Origin: Rugosimonospora africana
Lineage (GTDB): Bacteria > Actinomycetota > Actinomycetes > Mycobacteriales > Micromonosporaceae
DNA: 64,000 nucleotides
Assembly (NCBI RefSeq): GCF_016862975.1
Contig: NZ_BONZ01000073.1
Coordinates: 1 to 64,000 of the forward strand
Direction of reading: 5' to 3'
The notes under the pieces are model-generated. The model saw only the letters and a list, made by a program, of their open reading frames with translations. It was not told the origin of the DNA and searched no databases. Both the position numbers and the translations under genes were made by a program. Below, one piece after another: positions 16,998-26,177 of the stretch; the first letter of the stretch is position 1; each line of letters starts with the position of its first letter.

Positions 16998-18209
16998 TCA
17001 CTCGGGGTTGGTCGGGCGCTGCCGGTGACTGGTCGCGTTGCTGGCTCTCGACCGGACCCGCAGCTGATCGGTGATCGCGATGCCCAGCAGCACGGCCGCG
17101 GCGTACGCCGCGACGCCCAGCGGGGGCAGAAACAGGATCACGGGGGGAGCCGCCACGATCAGGAACGCCAGCCAGAAGACCCGGGTCCAGGACCAGCGGT
17201 CGAACACCTCGTACTCGAACGTGATCCGGCCGATCATGAACAGCGCGGGACCACCGATGATGACGCCGCCCCACCCCAATGGCGTGTCCCCCGTCGGCCG
17301 CGGGATGACCAGGTCGAAACCGGCTGCCATGGTGATCACCCCAGTCACCATGGTCAGGTGGGTGTACGGCGCCCAACGCGCGGACCGCCCGGGGCTGCGT
17401 ACGGTCACCATCTGCAGGATCGAGCCGGCCCGGTTCACGTAGATCTGCCACAGCACCACGGTGGTGACGAACGCGGTCAGCGCGGCCAGGGTGTGCATCC
17501 CGGTGCGCGGCACGCGGCTGTATCCGAGGATCGCGACCAGGATCATGTCGCCCAACGCAAGGATCATGAACTGCTGGTAGCGCTCACCGAGGTGCTCGCC
17601 GGCCTGGTCGTACTGCTCCTTGGGTACCCGGCCGATCCACGGCGTCGGGTAGCGGAGGCCGCCGGAGACATAATCCACCGCCAGCGCCACGCCCCACAGG
17701 ATGAACCGGGTCCGCTCACCGGACAGGCCGCCGATCAACCACGGTACGGAGGTCAGGGAGAACCAGAACAGGAACCGCCCGGCGCGCTGGGCCGCGACGC
17801 GCTCGCGCCGGTACAGCACGGACACCAGCAGGACCCCGCGCCCGAGGTGGATGGCCACGTTGGACACCGCGAACACGAGCCCGGACTTCCCGAACGCGTT
17901 CGGCGTGGCGACCGCCATCTGGCTGATGCCCAGCATCACGCCGGCCAGCACCACCTGGATCGGCCGTTGCTGAGGATCGTAGAAGTCGGTCACCAGCGCG
18001 GTGATGGTCCAGATCCACCAGATGGCCATCAGCGGCAGGATGGCCTTCGCGGCACCGGACCAGGTCGGTTCGCGGCTCAGCGTCAACGAGGTCAGCGCGA
18101 GCGCCCCGACGAACACCAGATCGAAGAACAGTTCCAGCAGGGTCGCCCGCTGCGGCCCGCCGCCCGCACCGCGGCGCAGCGGTGGCGGCTCGACGCTGCC
18201 CGGTCTCAT
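16998..18209 (-). CDS. Low temperature requirement protein A (LtrA) family
   Basis: A polytopic membrane protein of 403 aa. The family's opening motif is present: ATLLELFFDLVFVGALA (about 22-38). At least ten hydrophobic spans follow, and the conserved GERYQQFMILALGD segment is near 205-218. LtrA proteins were named from a Listeria cold-sensitive mutant, and their biochemical activity is unknown. It stands alone between two non-coding stretches. The ATG at 18209 lacks a strong Shine-Dalgarno site. Confidence 0.85.
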   Translation of the reverse strand: MRPGSVEPPPLRRGAGGGPQRATLLELFFDLVFVGALALTSLTLSREPTWSGAAKAILPLMAIWWIWTITALVTDFYDPQQRPIQVVLAGVMLGISQMAVATPNAFGKSGLVFAVSNVAIHLGRGVLLVSVLYRRERVAAQRAGRFLFWFSLTSVPWLIGGLSGERTRFILWGVALAVDYVSGGLRYPTPWIGRVPKEQYDQAGEHLGERYQQFMILALGDMILVAILGYSRVPRTGMHTLAALTAFVTTVVLWQIYVNRAGSILQMVTVRSPGRSARWAPYTHLTMVTGVITMAAGFDLVIPRPTGDTPLGWGGVIIGGPALFMIGRITFEYEVFDRWSWTRVFWLAFLIVAAPPVILFLPPLGVAAYAAAVLLGIAITDQLRVRSRASNATSHRQRPTNPE

Positions 18210-18586
18210 CGAGCGGCCGGGCGCTCACCGCTGGCATCCGCGCCGTCCCGGTGCGAACGCGGGTCCCGGCGCGGACGGCCGCGCCGGGCGAAGAGCTCGG
18301 CCGGACACACATGTCTACCGTCGCAGATCCGCGATCGAGACGTGGGCAACCCTCAGAGGCGGTCGACGGCCTCCGGATGCCCGCGGCGACCCAGCTGCGA
18401 GGTTCGGCTGCGAGGTTCGGCTGCCGCTCGGTTGCTACCCCCGCTGCGACACCGCGGCGACTCCGCCGTGACTCGGCTGCGACGCGGCGGCGGCTCTGCG
18501 GCGGCTCTGCGGCGGCTCGACAAGATGAGCCATGACTCACTATCGTACGTTCATGAGTCATCACTCACTTTAGGAGGCTTGGTGCC
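18210..18586. other. Intergenic region with GC repeats and an operator-like site
   Basis: 377 bp between divergent genes. The left two thirds contain short tandem units (GCTGCGAGGTTCG at about 18395-18425, GGCGGCTCTGC at about 18488-18515). The right end carries inverted repeats and a good ribosome-binding site for the SnoaL-like gene. No coding region is supported. Confidence 0.6.
18532..18567. promoter_or_regulatory. Overlapping inverted repeats, putative repressor operator
   Basis: ATGACTCA (18532-18539) and TGAGTCAT (18554-18561) form a perfect inverted repeat with a 14-bp spacer. The right half also pairs with ACTCA at 18563-18567. The site ends just before the TAGGAGG ribosome-binding site of the next gene, where a TetR- or MarR-type repressor would be expected. 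No such regulator gene is next to it. Confidence 0.6.
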
Positions 18587-18991
18587 GTGAACCGCACGCC
18601 CCGTGACGTGTTCCAGCGGATGCGGCAGGAGTGGATCGGCCTGCCAGCCCAGCTGACCGGCGATCTCTTCGCCGACGACGTGGTCATCGAGACACCGTTC
18701 GCCCCGCCGGGTCACCCGACCAGGATCGAGGGCAAGCAGTCGTTCCTCGACTTCGCCAATCCGCGACGCGCGGAGTTCCCGGTCCGCTTCGATGGGTGCC
18801 GCACCGTCGCCATCCACGACACCGCCGACCCGGCCACCATCGTCGTGGAGTACGAGCTGACCGGCACCTCGACTCGAACCGACCGGACCGCCACCGCCAC
18901 CTTCATCGGCGTATTGACCGTTCGTGAGGGCAAAGTCACGCTCTGGCGCGAGTATCAGAACGCCGCGGCGATTCAGCAGGCCCTGGCGTAG
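18587..18991 (+). CDS. SnoaL-like / NTF2-fold protein
   Basis: A 134-aa protein of the nuclear transport factor 2-like (SnoaL) superfamily, a cone-shaped fold used by small isomerases, cyclases and ligand-binding proteins. Recognisable parts are the N-terminal helix ending in LFADDVVIETPFAPPG (about 24-39) and the C-terminal strand FIGVLTVREGKVTLWREYQN (about 106-125). The GTG start has TAGGAGG 9 nt upstream. The zinc alcohol dehydrogenase follows after 64 bp on the same strand, so both may respond to the same operator. Substrate unknown. Confidence 0.78.
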   Translation: MNRTPRDVFQRMRQEWIGLPAQLTGDLFADDVVIETPFAPPGHPTRIEGKQSFLDFANPRRAEFPVRFDGCRTVAIHDTADPATIVVEYELTGTSTRTDRTATATFIGVLTVREGKVTLWREYQNAAAIQQALA

Positions 18992-19055
18992 CCGGGCGGG
19001 GACCGGGGCGCGACGTAGGCTGGTGGTCGAATCCCGCATCGACGATGGAGTACTC

Positions 19056-20105
19056 ATGCGCGCGACCCTCATTCACGGACCCCGCGACATCCGCCTGGAA
19101 GACGTCGACGATCCGCGGATCCAGCAACCGACCGACGCGGTGGTGCGGGTCGTGGCCGCGTGCGTGTGTGGCTCGGACCTGTGGCCGTACCGGGGCGTCC
19201 GGCGGCTGACCGCGCCGCGGCGCATGGGGCACGAGTTCGTCGGCGTGGTGGAGCAGGTCGGGGCCGAGGTGGCCACCGTGCGCCCGGGTGACTTCGTGAT
19301 CGCGCCGTTCGTGCTCAGCTGCGGCACCTGCGCCCACTGCCGCAACGGCATCACCACCTCATGCGAGCGCGGCGGGGCCTGGGGTGCGCCCGACCGCGAC
19401 GGGCTGCTCATCGACGGCGGCCAGGGCGAGTACGCCCGGGTCGCTCTCGCGGACGGGACGCTGGTCGCGGTTCCCGGCACGCCGGATTCGGCGATGGTAC
19501 GGGGACTGCTGACCCTGTCGGACGTGATGGGCACCGGGCACCACGCGGCGGTCTCCGCGCACGTGCGCCCGGGCAGCACCGTGGCGGTCGTCGGTGACGG
19601 CGCGGTCGGCCTGTGCGGGGTCATCGCGGCCAAGCGCCTCGGCGCGCAGCGCATCGTGATGTTCTCCCGGCACGTGGCGCGCCAGAAGCTTGCCATGGAC
19701 TTCGGCGCCACCGACATCATCGACCAGCGGGGCGCGGACGGCGTGGCCCGGCTGACCGAACTGCTCGGTGGCATCGGCGCGGACGCGGTGCTGGAGTGCG
19801 TGGGTACCAAGGAGTCGATGCAGCAGGCCATCGACTCCAACCGCCCGGGCGGGTACGTCGGCTACGTCGGCGTCCCCGCCGGCGGCCCGGAGTTGCCGAT
19901 CGGGCAGCTGTTCTCCAACAACATCAACGTCGCCGGCGGCGTGGCGCCGGTGCGCACCTACCTGCCGGACCTGCTCGGCGAGGTGTTGGACGGCACGATC
20001 GACCCGGGCCGGGTCTTCGACCTGGAATTGCCGCTGTCCGAGGTGGCCGAGGCGTACGCGGCCATGGATGAGCGGCGCGCCATCAAGTCGCTGATCCGCC
20101 CCTGA
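19056..20105 (+). CDS. Zinc-dependent alcohol dehydrogenase family protein
   Basis: A medium-chain NAD(P)-dependent dehydrogenase, 349 aa. Catalytic zinc ligands are visible as Cys in ACVCGSD (about 37) and the GHE motif (about 60-62). The structural zinc loop has all four cysteines (CGTCAHCRNGITTSC, about 91-105). The Rossmann motif VVGDGAVGLCG starts near residue 174. Full family length. GGAG lies 6-7 nt ahead of the ATG. It is followed by a hairpin terminator. It probably works with the SnoaL-like protein upstream, but the reaction is not inferable. Confidence 0.88.
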   Translation: MRATLIHGPRDIRLEDVDDPRIQQPTDAVVRVVAACVCGSDLWPYRGVRRLTAPRRMGHEFVGVVEQVGAEVATVRPGDFVIAPFVLSCGTCAHCRNGITTSCERGGAWGAPDRDGLLIDGGQGEYARVALADGTLVAVPGTPDSAMVRGLLTLSDVMGTGHHAAVSAHVRPGSTVAVVGDGAVGLCGVIAAKRLGAQRIVMFSRHVARQKLAMDFGATDIIDQRGADGVARLTELLGGIGADAVLECVGTKESMQQAIDSNRPGGYVGYVGVPAGGPELPIGQLFSNNINVAGGVAPVRTYLPDLLGEVLDGTIDPGRVFDLELPLSEVAEAYAAMDERRAIKSLIRP

Positions 20106-20596
20106 CCGATCCGGACGGACGTTCGCCCCAGCTGCGAGGCTACCGGGGCGAACGGTCCGGGCGTCATCGGTAGCCAGCCGGTGTGCCCGCGGAGCGGAGA
20201 TCGGGTGCCCGGGGGCTGGTCTGGGTCGTGGCGCGGTGCCGGACGCGCCGAGCCGGACTGGCCGAGCCCGACCGGTCGAGACGTGCCGCCCTGATCGGCG
20301 GTCACCAGCAGCCCGGCGAGCAGCAGAACGCCGAAGAAGACAACGAACACGCCGCGACCCGTGGCGATCGCGATGACGGCAACCGCCAAGAACAGGAGCG
20401 CGCAGGCCGACCTGGTCGGCCCTATGCGCTGCGCTGCCATCGACAGGGCGAGGATCGCCGCCGCCGGCCATACCCAGGGGGTTGGGCGAGCCAGCGCGGC
20501 CGCCAGCCGGTTCCGCGATCGCCGCTCGGTGGATCGATCACACACCGGAAGACTGTAGGCGCGGTCCCGGCCGGGATGGGACCATGCCTTCGACAT
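19958..20596 (-). CDS. Hypothetical small membrane protein
   Basis: Not recognised. The ATG at 20596 opens a 212-codon frame whose residues 37-98 form two to three membrane spans (WPAAAILALSMAAQ, SACALLFLAVAVIAIATG, VFVVFFGVLLLAGLLV). The hydrophobic part looks real and is divergent from the zinc-ribbon gene with a short shared promoter gap. The C-terminal half is Arg/Pro/Ser-rich and runs antisense through the terminator and the last 148 bp of the dehydrogenase gene. The natural protein may therefore be shorter, or the frame partly spurious. Confidence 0.4.
   Translation of the reverse strand: MSKAWSHPGRDRAYSLPVCDRSTERRSRNRLAAALARPTPWVWPAAAILALSMAAQRIGPTRSACALLFLAVAVIAIATGRGVFVVFFGVLLLAGLLVTADQGGTSRPVGLGQSGSARPAPRHDPDQPPGTRSPLRGHTGWLPMTPGPFAPVASQLGRTSVRIGQGRISDLMARRSSMAAYASATSDSGNSRSKTRPGSIVPSNTSPSRSGR
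20111..20160 (+). terminator. Hairpin after the alcohol dehydrogenase gene
   Basis: GTTCGCCCC (20121-20129) pairs with GGGGCGAAC (20145-20153). The outer CCGGAC/GTCCGG segments extend the stem across a small bulge. It begins 5 bp after the stop codon. Confidence 0.65.
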
Positions 20597-20644
20597 CGGG
20601 TCGTCAATGCTGGTTCTGAGCAGCCAGGTCCGGAGGCGTCGGTG

Positions 20645-20962
20645 GTGGTTCGTCGGGGTCAGCGAGCTGTCGCGAAGTCCGCCGGTCGATGGACTCTGGT
20701 CGTGCTTCTCGTGGCCGGCACCCTGAGGAACGGGCCGGGCTACGTGCCCTGGGGCGCTCCGAACCGTCGCGTATCGCGTCCCGCTTGCCCCAGCTGCGGC
20801 GACCCCTCCGAATACCTTGGCGACGACAGATACCAGTGCCTCGTGGCGCGGCATCCTTTCGTGGCCAAGCGGTGTCCGGAATGCCGAGGTTGGCTCACCC
20901 GTCGGGGCAACGGCGCGTGGTACTGCCTGACTCCGGAAGATCACGGCGGCCCCGCCCGATGA
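20645..20962 (+). CDS. Small zinc-ribbon membrane-anchored protein
   Basis: A 105-aa protein with a short hydrophobic N-terminal segment (about 16-23) and six cysteines arranged as two C-x2-C knuckles, each followed by a later single Cys: CPSC near 42, Cys near 57, CPEC near 70 and Cys near 86. This is a double zinc-ribbon layout. The start is one of two consecutive GTGs (20642, 20645) with GGAGG at 20632-20636. Its stop overlaps the ATG of the next gene by 4 bp (ATGA), so the two are coupled and probably work together. No family name recognised. Confidence 0.6.
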   Translation: MVRRGQRAVAKSAGRWTLVVLLVAGTLRNGPGYVPWGAPNRRVSRPACPSCGDPSEYLGDDRYQCLVARHPFVAKRCPECRGWLTRRGNGAWYCLTPEDHGGPAR

Positions 20963-22017
20963 CATCGACCGGCGTCTCCGAGACCGCGACGGGCGCGGCA
21001 TCGATCGGCAAGTACTTCGTTGCCGTGAGTCTGGTGCCGTCCACTGTCCTCACCGCCTACCTGTCGCTGCTCGTGAAGAGCACCCGGCACTCCGGCGTCG
21101 AGTTCGTCGCGGCGGTCAGGTCGCTCGACCTCAGGGACGCCGCGATCTTTGGTATCGCCAGCCTGCTCCTCGCGCTGGCCTTCCATCCCCTGCAGTACGC
21201 GCTGGTGCAGCTCTTCGAAGGCTACTGGGGGACGTCCAGGCTCGCTGTCCGCCTTGCGGTCGTGGCGATCGGCCGCCATCGCACGAAGAGGGGACAGCTC
21301 GACGATGAGTGGAGGCGAGGGGCGGTACGACGGGACGACGCGATCGGGCCGGTCTTTATGGGGCAGGAGGCGAGGCGCCTGCTCAACGGTTACCCGAACG
21401 ATCCCGGTCGGGTACTGCCGACTCGGCTGGGCAATGTGCTCAGACACTACGAAGGTCTGGCTGGCGCCGCGTACGGCATCGAGTCGATCTCCTCCGCACC
21501 GCGTATCGCGATGGTGGCCGAGGAGCGGGAGCTCAACTACCTCGAGAACCAACGGATCCAACTGGAACTGGCGGTCCGCGCCTCGTTCCTGAGTCTAGTG
21601 GCGTGTGCCGCGACGGTGATACTGATGTGGCGTCACGGCTCGTGGATGTTGCTCGCCATCGTGCCGTACACGGTCGCGTACCTGTCCTATCGCGGGGCGA
21701 TAGTCATCGCGCACGAGTACGGCGCCGCACTTGCCACCCTGATCGACCTCAACCGCTTCAAGCTGTACGACCGGCTCCACCTGCCACCGCCGCGAAATCT
21801 CGCCGAGGAACGGCAGCGCAACGAGACCCTCATGGAGTTGTTCCGGCTGGATGACATGGAGATGGCGGCGAGGACCGAAGCCTCGCTGGACTACGCCACG
21901 CCGACGACCGGCTCCGCGGCGACCCCAGATCCCTCACCCGCTGAGGCGACCGTGCCCGCGGGGCGGGCCACGGGCGAGACGGTGGAGCGGGAAGGCGCCG
22001 GGGACGGCGCGGCATAG
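20959..22017 (+). CDS. Hypothetical membrane protein, zinc-ribbon partner
   Basis: 352 aa, not assigned to a family. Two N-terminal spans (about 14-30 and 55-80) are followed by a cytoplasmic region of about 120 residues with a coiled stretch (EERELNYLENQRIQLELAVRA). Two more spans lie at about 211-250, and a Pro/Ala/Glu-rich tail is disordered. The four-helix layout with a large charged loop resembles a sensor or scaffold rather than a transporter. The start is fixed by the ATGA overlap with the zinc-ribbon gene. Confidence 0.65.
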   Translation: MTSTGVSETATGAASIGKYFVAVSLVPSTVLTAYLSLLVKSTRHSGVEFVAAVRSLDLRDAAIFGIASLLLALAFHPLQYALVQLFEGYWGTSRLAVRLAVVAIGRHRTKRGQLDDEWRRGAVRRDDAIGPVFMGQEARRLLNGYPNDPGRVLPTRLGNVLRHYEGLAGAAYGIESISSAPRIAMVAEERELNYLENQRIQLELAVRASFLSLVACAATVILMWRHGSWMLLAIVPYTVAYLSYRGAIVIAHEYGAALATLIDLNRFKLYDRLHLPPPRNLAEERQRNETLMELFRLDDMEMAARTEASLDYATPTTGSAATPDPSPAEATVPAGRATGETVEREGAGDGAA

Positions 22018-22052
22018 GTCCGCGACGGCCCCGGGTCTCCGGTCGGCGAGCG

Positions 22053-22820
22053 CTACTGCAGCATGGCGCAGACCGGTGACAGCAACGCCCAGCCGATCAG
22101 CGCCGTGTGCCGGTCGAGTGAGGTGTCCGCGTGGGACAGCGCCCGCGGGTCGTCGCGGATCTCCCACAGCCGCTTCGCGTCGCACCAGGCGATGTCGCGG
22201 GCGACCTCCACGGCGCGGTCCTCGTACCAGTCGTCGAACGGGCCGTTGAGCCGGTCGACGACCAGCTGCCAGGTGCTCAGGTAGCCCCGGCGCAGGTGCG
22301 GGATCTTCTCGTAGAAGATGTCGTTGACGTGCAGGTAGTCCTGGTGCTGGTCCTCCGACGTGGAGTCGGTGGACAGCAGCGTCCAGGTGCGGATCAGAGC
22401 GAACGGCAGGTCGTAGTTCACGTGGGCGTTGACTCCGGCGACCGCGGCCGGCAGCGAGCGCACGTTCGTGTTGTTCAGCTGCCGGCACAGTACCTGCCAG
22501 GAATGCGGCGTCTGCGGCGACGACTGCCCCCACAGGCGCATCGCGTTGAGATACCGCTTGGCGAACTCGACGTCGAGCACGGTCAGGAACTCGGAATCGC
22601 GGAACGCGCCGTTGTTCAGGTGTTCCAGGACCGTACTGGTGATAGTCCAGTACAGGTGGTTGAACGCGGCGACCGGGTTCTCGTCGTCCTCGGGGGTGGC
22701 CTTGTTCAGGAGGACCTGCAGGTCCCCGAGCTGGGCGACGACATCGGCGACGTCCTGCGGGGTCCGAGAGAGCACTTCGGTGATCTCCCCTTGCACCGTT
22801 CCCCAGACTGACCCAGACAT
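22053..22820 (-). CDS. DUF5995 family protein
   Basis: 255 aa, cytoplasmic, mostly helical. The layout matches the actinobacterial DUF5995 family: NHLYWTITSTVLEHL (about 50-64), FLTVLDVEFAKRYLNAM, VNAHVNYDLPFAL and HVNDIFYEKIPHLRR with conserved His/Asp/Asn, suggesting a metal-binding helical bundle. Function unknown. GGGAGGAG precedes the ATG at 22820. It stands alone, convergent with the membrane protein gene. Confidence 0.7.
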   Translation of the reverse strand: MSGSVWGTVQGEITEVLSRTPQDVADVVAQLGDLQVLLNKATPEDDENPVAAFNHLYWTITSTVLEHLNNGAFRDSEFLTVLDVEFAKRYLNAMRLWGQSSPQTPHSWQVLCRQLNNTNVRSLPAAVAGVNAHVNYDLPFALIRTWTLLSTDSTSEDQHQDYLHVNDIFYEKIPHLRRGYLSTWQLVVDRLNGPFDDWYEDRAVEVARDIAWCDAKRLWEIRDDPRALSHADTSLDRHTALIGWALLSPVCAMLQ

Positions 22821-23065
22821 CGCACTCCTCCCGTTCGTCGCCGGCACTCTCCTTCGCCGGCACTGTCTGCCATGGCCCTGTCCGCCGCTGGCACTGCCCG
22901 CGATGGCACGGTCCGCCATGGCACTGTCCGCCACCGCGGCCCATGCCGCAGGATTCCAGCCCGAACCGGCTTCCGGCATCCCGATATCGACCTGTGTCGG
23001 AAACCCGAACCGTGTGCGGTCCGGTACCCGACCGGTTCGAATCCACCGGTCACCCGAACCTACGC
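22821..23065. repeat. Intergenic 15-16 bp tandem repeats
   Basis: From about 22840 to 22945 a GCCATGGCACTGTCC-type unit repeats five or six times with variation and irregular period. The rest, to the end of the LuxR gene, is unassigned. A GGTTCGAATCC string near 23034 is not part of a tRNA. Confidence 0.7.
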
Positions 23066-26000
23066 TCAGTGGCCGCGCCGGCTGCGCTCGTAGATGGCGG
23101 TTGCCTGGACCCTGCTGCGGATGCCGAGCTTGTCGAGGATGTGCGAGATGTGCACGCCGACCGTGCGCGGGCTGATGTACAGCTGCTCGCCGATCTCCCG
23201 GTTGGTGTCGCCGGCGGCAACCCGGGCGAGCACCTGGAGTTCGCGCTCGGTCAGCCCGGCGAGTTCGCCGGTTCCGGCCGGCTGTGTTCGGGAGGGCTGT
23301 GTTCCGGCCGGCTGCGTTCCGGCGTGCTCCGGTGAGGGTGGACGCGTCTCGGTTGCCTGCGTGTTGGGCGGCTGCTGGGTGGGTGGCCGCTGGGTGGGCG
23401 ACACCGCCGGCTCGTCCAACGACGTCCGGGCGCGGTCGGCCAACTGCCGGATCTCCTCGATGAACGGTCCGGCTCCCAGCCGTACCGCGGTGCGGTACGC
23501 GTCGCGCAGCACCCGGGCCGCCTCGGCGTTACGGGTACGCTGCCCGAACAGCGCCTCGGCCTGGCGCAGCCGGGCGTACGCGGCCGGGTACGGGTGGTTG
23601 TTGCGCTCCCAGACCGCGGCGGCTCGCTCCCACGCGGCCGGTTCGGACCGCCCCTCGACCCGGCTGATCTCCGCCGCGCACAGCTCCCGGTAGCCGATGA
23701 CCGTCTCGCGTACCGGCTTGGCGGCCGGAGCGCTGTCGCTGCTGATCCGCTCGGCCACGAGCCGGAGCCGGCGGATCGCGTCCGGGTCGGGTGCGGCCGC
23801 CCCGGTGCTGCGCGCTTCGGCCTCCGCGCGCAGCCCGTGCCACACCAGCGGCGCCTGGAGCCACACGTCGTCGGACCGGCTCTCGGCCAGGTCGAGTCCC
23901 TGCCGTACCGCCTCCCGGGCCTGGTCCGGACGGCCGCGCCACATCATCAGGCCGGCCCGGAGGGTGAGCAGCGGCAGGACGTGCCGGGCTCCGCCACCGG
24001 CGGCCAGCAGGGTGTCGGTCGCCTCCAGGTCGCGCTCGGCGGCGTCCAGGTCGCCGCGGCCGACCCGGATGCGGCAGCGGGCCAGCAGCAGCTCGACGGC
24101 CTCCGCGCCGGCTGGCCGGTGCCGCAGCGCCGTGGTGATGATGTTCTCCGCCTCGCTCCACTCGCCGAGCCGGAACAGCCCGTTGGAGGCGACTGCCAGC
24201 AACCGGCTGCCGTACGTGCGGCCCAGCCCCAGGCGCTCGACGTAGTCCGCGCCGCGCCGGGCGACCTCCACGCCGTCCTCCAGCTCATTGAGGGGCCCGG
24301 TCAGCAACTCGGCCAGGTGCAGGTACGCGCGCGCGATGTCGACCGGGCCGCCGAGCCGTTCCGCGGTCGCCAACGCCTCCCGTACCGTCGCCAGGCCGGC
24401 CGCCGGATCGTCGAGGTACGCCTGGCTGAAGCCGAGCACGGCACCGGCGAGTACCAGCGACGAAGCCGGGTCGTCGATGCTCCGCGCCACCTCCAGCGCC
24501 CGGGCGGCCCGGCGCCCCGCCTCCGCGTACCGGCCGAGCTGGAGGAGCAGTTCCGCGCTGTGCGCGGCGGCGATCGCGGTGTCCTGCGCGGTGCGCTGGT
24601 CGCCGGCCAGTACGCGTTCGTACTCGACCTCGGCCTCGGTCGGCCGACCGAGCGCGGCCAGATACCGGGCCACCCGGATGTGCAGCCGGCTGGGGCTGAT
24701 GCCCGAGCCGCTGGCCTCCGGACGGCCCAGCAGGGCCAGCGCCTGCTCGTGTTCCCCGCACCGGTGTGCGGCCTCGGCCGCGCGCTGGTACAGCGAGGCC
24801 ACCGTGATCTCCGCCCGGTCGGTGGTGTTCAGCCCATCGGCCAGCTCCAACGCGTCGGCCCAGTGATCGAACGCCTCGGCGAAGCCGTGCAGCCGTTCGG
24901 CCTCCTCGGCAGCCGCGACGGCCGCCCGCAACGCGCGGATCCGCTCGCCGGCCATCCGCCAGTGGTGGGCCAGCCGCGCGTTGCGCATCTGCCCGCCGGG
25001 CAGGTCGGACAGCGCCTCGGCGTACCTGCGGTGCCAGCCGGCCCGCTCGCCGGGCAGCAGGCCGGGCTCCAGCACCTCCTTGATGAGCCGGTGCCGGAAC
25101 CGGTACCCGTCCTCGCCGGCCACCAGGATCCGCTTGTCCACCGCCGTACGGGCGGCCCCGATCAGCGGGTCCTCGGGGAGGTTGACGACCCGCGCCAGCA
25201 GCTCGTGCTCGACCGGCTCGACCGCCGCCGCGACCGCGGTGACCACCCGACGCGCCGGTTCCGGTAGCGCGCCGACCCGGGCGAAGACCATTTCCCGCAG
25301 CGTGTCGGACAGCTCGACGCGGCCGTCCCGGGCGCCCCGCGCCAGCTCCTCGACGAAGAACGGGTTGCCGCCGCTGCGTACCCACACCAGCTCCAGCGCG
25401 ACGGGGTCCAGCGGCCGGCCGGCGACGGCGGTGGCCAGCGCCTCGGTCTCGGCCCGGTCCAGCGGCGACAGCTCCAGCACCCGGACCGACCGCAGCCGGC
25501 GCAGCTCGGACAGCATCTGGCGGAGCGGATCGGTGCCCAGCACGGTCTCGGTCCGGACCGCGCCGAGCACCAGCAGCCGCACGCCACCGAGACCGGCCAG
25601 CAGGTAGAGCAGTAGTTGCCGGGTGCTCCGGTCGGCCCACTGCAGGTCGTCAACGGCCAGGACCAGCACCCGGCCCCCGGCGACCGCGGCCAGCCCGCGC
25701 GAGACCCGCTCCAGCAGTGCCCCGGCGCCGTCCGGGCTGATCGCCGTGCCGTCCAGGATCTCCATCAGCTCGTGTACCGCGGCCGACGCAGCAACCGCCG
25801 CGGCAACCGATGTCTCGGCCCCACCCGTGTCGGCCCCACCCGGCTCGGCCCTACCCGTGTCGGCCCTAACCGGCTCGGCCGCGTGCCGGCGCAGCGCCTG
25901 GCGCAGCGGGTGCAGCGGCGACGCGTCCCCGATGTCCAGGCAGGCGCCCGAGAGCACCACGGCACCGGTGGCGCGCAGCTGGTCGGTCGCGGCGGCCAGC

Positions 26001-26167
26001 AGGCGGGTCTTGCCCACTCCGCTGTCGCCGAGCAGGAACACGGCGGCGCTGTCCCGGCGCTCGACCTCGTCGAGCGCCTCGCGCAGCACGGTGAGATCCC
26101 GGGCGCGGCCGATGAGTGGGACGTCAACCACGTCCACGGACGGTGCAGATTCGGCGAGTGATGTCAA
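23066..26167 (-). CDS. LuxR-type LAL transcriptional regulator with AAA ATPase
   Basis: A large ATP-binding regulator of the LAL/MalT class, about 1033 aa. Near the N-terminus PLIGRARDLTVL leads into the Walker A (LLGDSGVGKTRLLAAA); Walker B is LVLAVDDLQWAD. The middle is a long TPR-like helical array. The C-terminal GerE helix-turn-helix (LTERELQVLARVAAGDTNRE, then SPRTVGVHISHILDKLGI) binds DNA. Two in-frame repeat tracts interrupt it: A-D-T-G/A-E-P-G near 110 and T-Q-P-A-G just before the HTH. The start is uncertain: TTG 26167 with GAGAAG upstream, or GTG 26137. Divergent from the cyclase-ATPase gene. Confidence 0.85.
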   Translation of the reverse strand: MTSLAESAPSVDVVDVPLIGRARDLTVLREALDEVERRDSAAVFLLGDSGVGKTRLLAAATDQLRATGAVVLSGACLDIGDASPLHPLRQALRRHAAEPVRADTGRAEPGGADTGGAETSVAAAVAASAAVHELMEILDGTAISPDGAGALLERVSRGLAAVAGGRVLVLAVDDLQWADRSTRQLLLYLLAGLGGVRLLVLGAVRTETVLGTDPLRQMLSELRRLRSVRVLELSPLDRAETEALATAVAGRPLDPVALELVWVRSGGNPFFVEELARGARDGRVELSDTLREMVFARVGALPEPARRVVTAVAAAVEPVEHELLARVVNLPEDPLIGAARTAVDKRILVAGEDGYRFRHRLIKEVLEPGLLPGERAGWHRRYAEALSDLPGGQMRNARLAHHWRMAGERIRALRAAVAAAEEAERLHGFAEAFDHWADALELADGLNTTDRAEITVASLYQRAAEAAHRCGEHEQALALLGRPEASGSGISPSRLHIRVARYLAALGRPTEAEVEYERVLAGDQRTAQDTAIAAAHSAELLLQLGRYAEAGRRAARALEVARSIDDPASSLVLAGAVLGFSQAYLDDPAAGLATVREALATAERLGGPVDIARAYLHLAELLTGPLNELEDGVEVARRGADYVERLGLGRTYGSRLLAVASNGLFRLGEWSEAENIITTALRHRPAGAEAVELLLARCRIRVGRGDLDAAERDLEATDTLLAAGGGARHVLPLLTLRAGLMMWRGRPDQAREAVRQGLDLAESRSDDVWLQAPLVWHGLRAEAEARSTGAAAPDPDAIRRLRLVAERISSDSAPAAKPVRETVIGYRELCAAEISRVEGRSEPAAWERAAAVWERNNHPYPAAYARLRQAEALFGQRTRNAEAARVLRDAYRTAVRLGAGPFIEEIRQLADRARTSLDEPAVSPTQRPPTQQPPNTQATETRPPSPEHAGTQPAGTQPSRTQPAGTGELAGLTERELQVLARVAAGDTNREIGEQLYISPRTVGVHISHILDKLGIRSRVQATAIYERSRRGH

Positions 26168-26177
26168 TGTCTTCTCT

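Noticed and set aside
20183-20641. A long N-terminal extension of the zinc-ribbon protein
   Set aside because: It is Arg/Gly-rich, overlaps the opposing membrane-protein frame, and a GGAGG site marks the start near 20645.
23025-23060. A GGTTCGAATCC string resembling a tRNA T-loop
   Set aside because: The flanking bases do not form a T-stem, and no acceptor, D or anticodon arms can be built around it.
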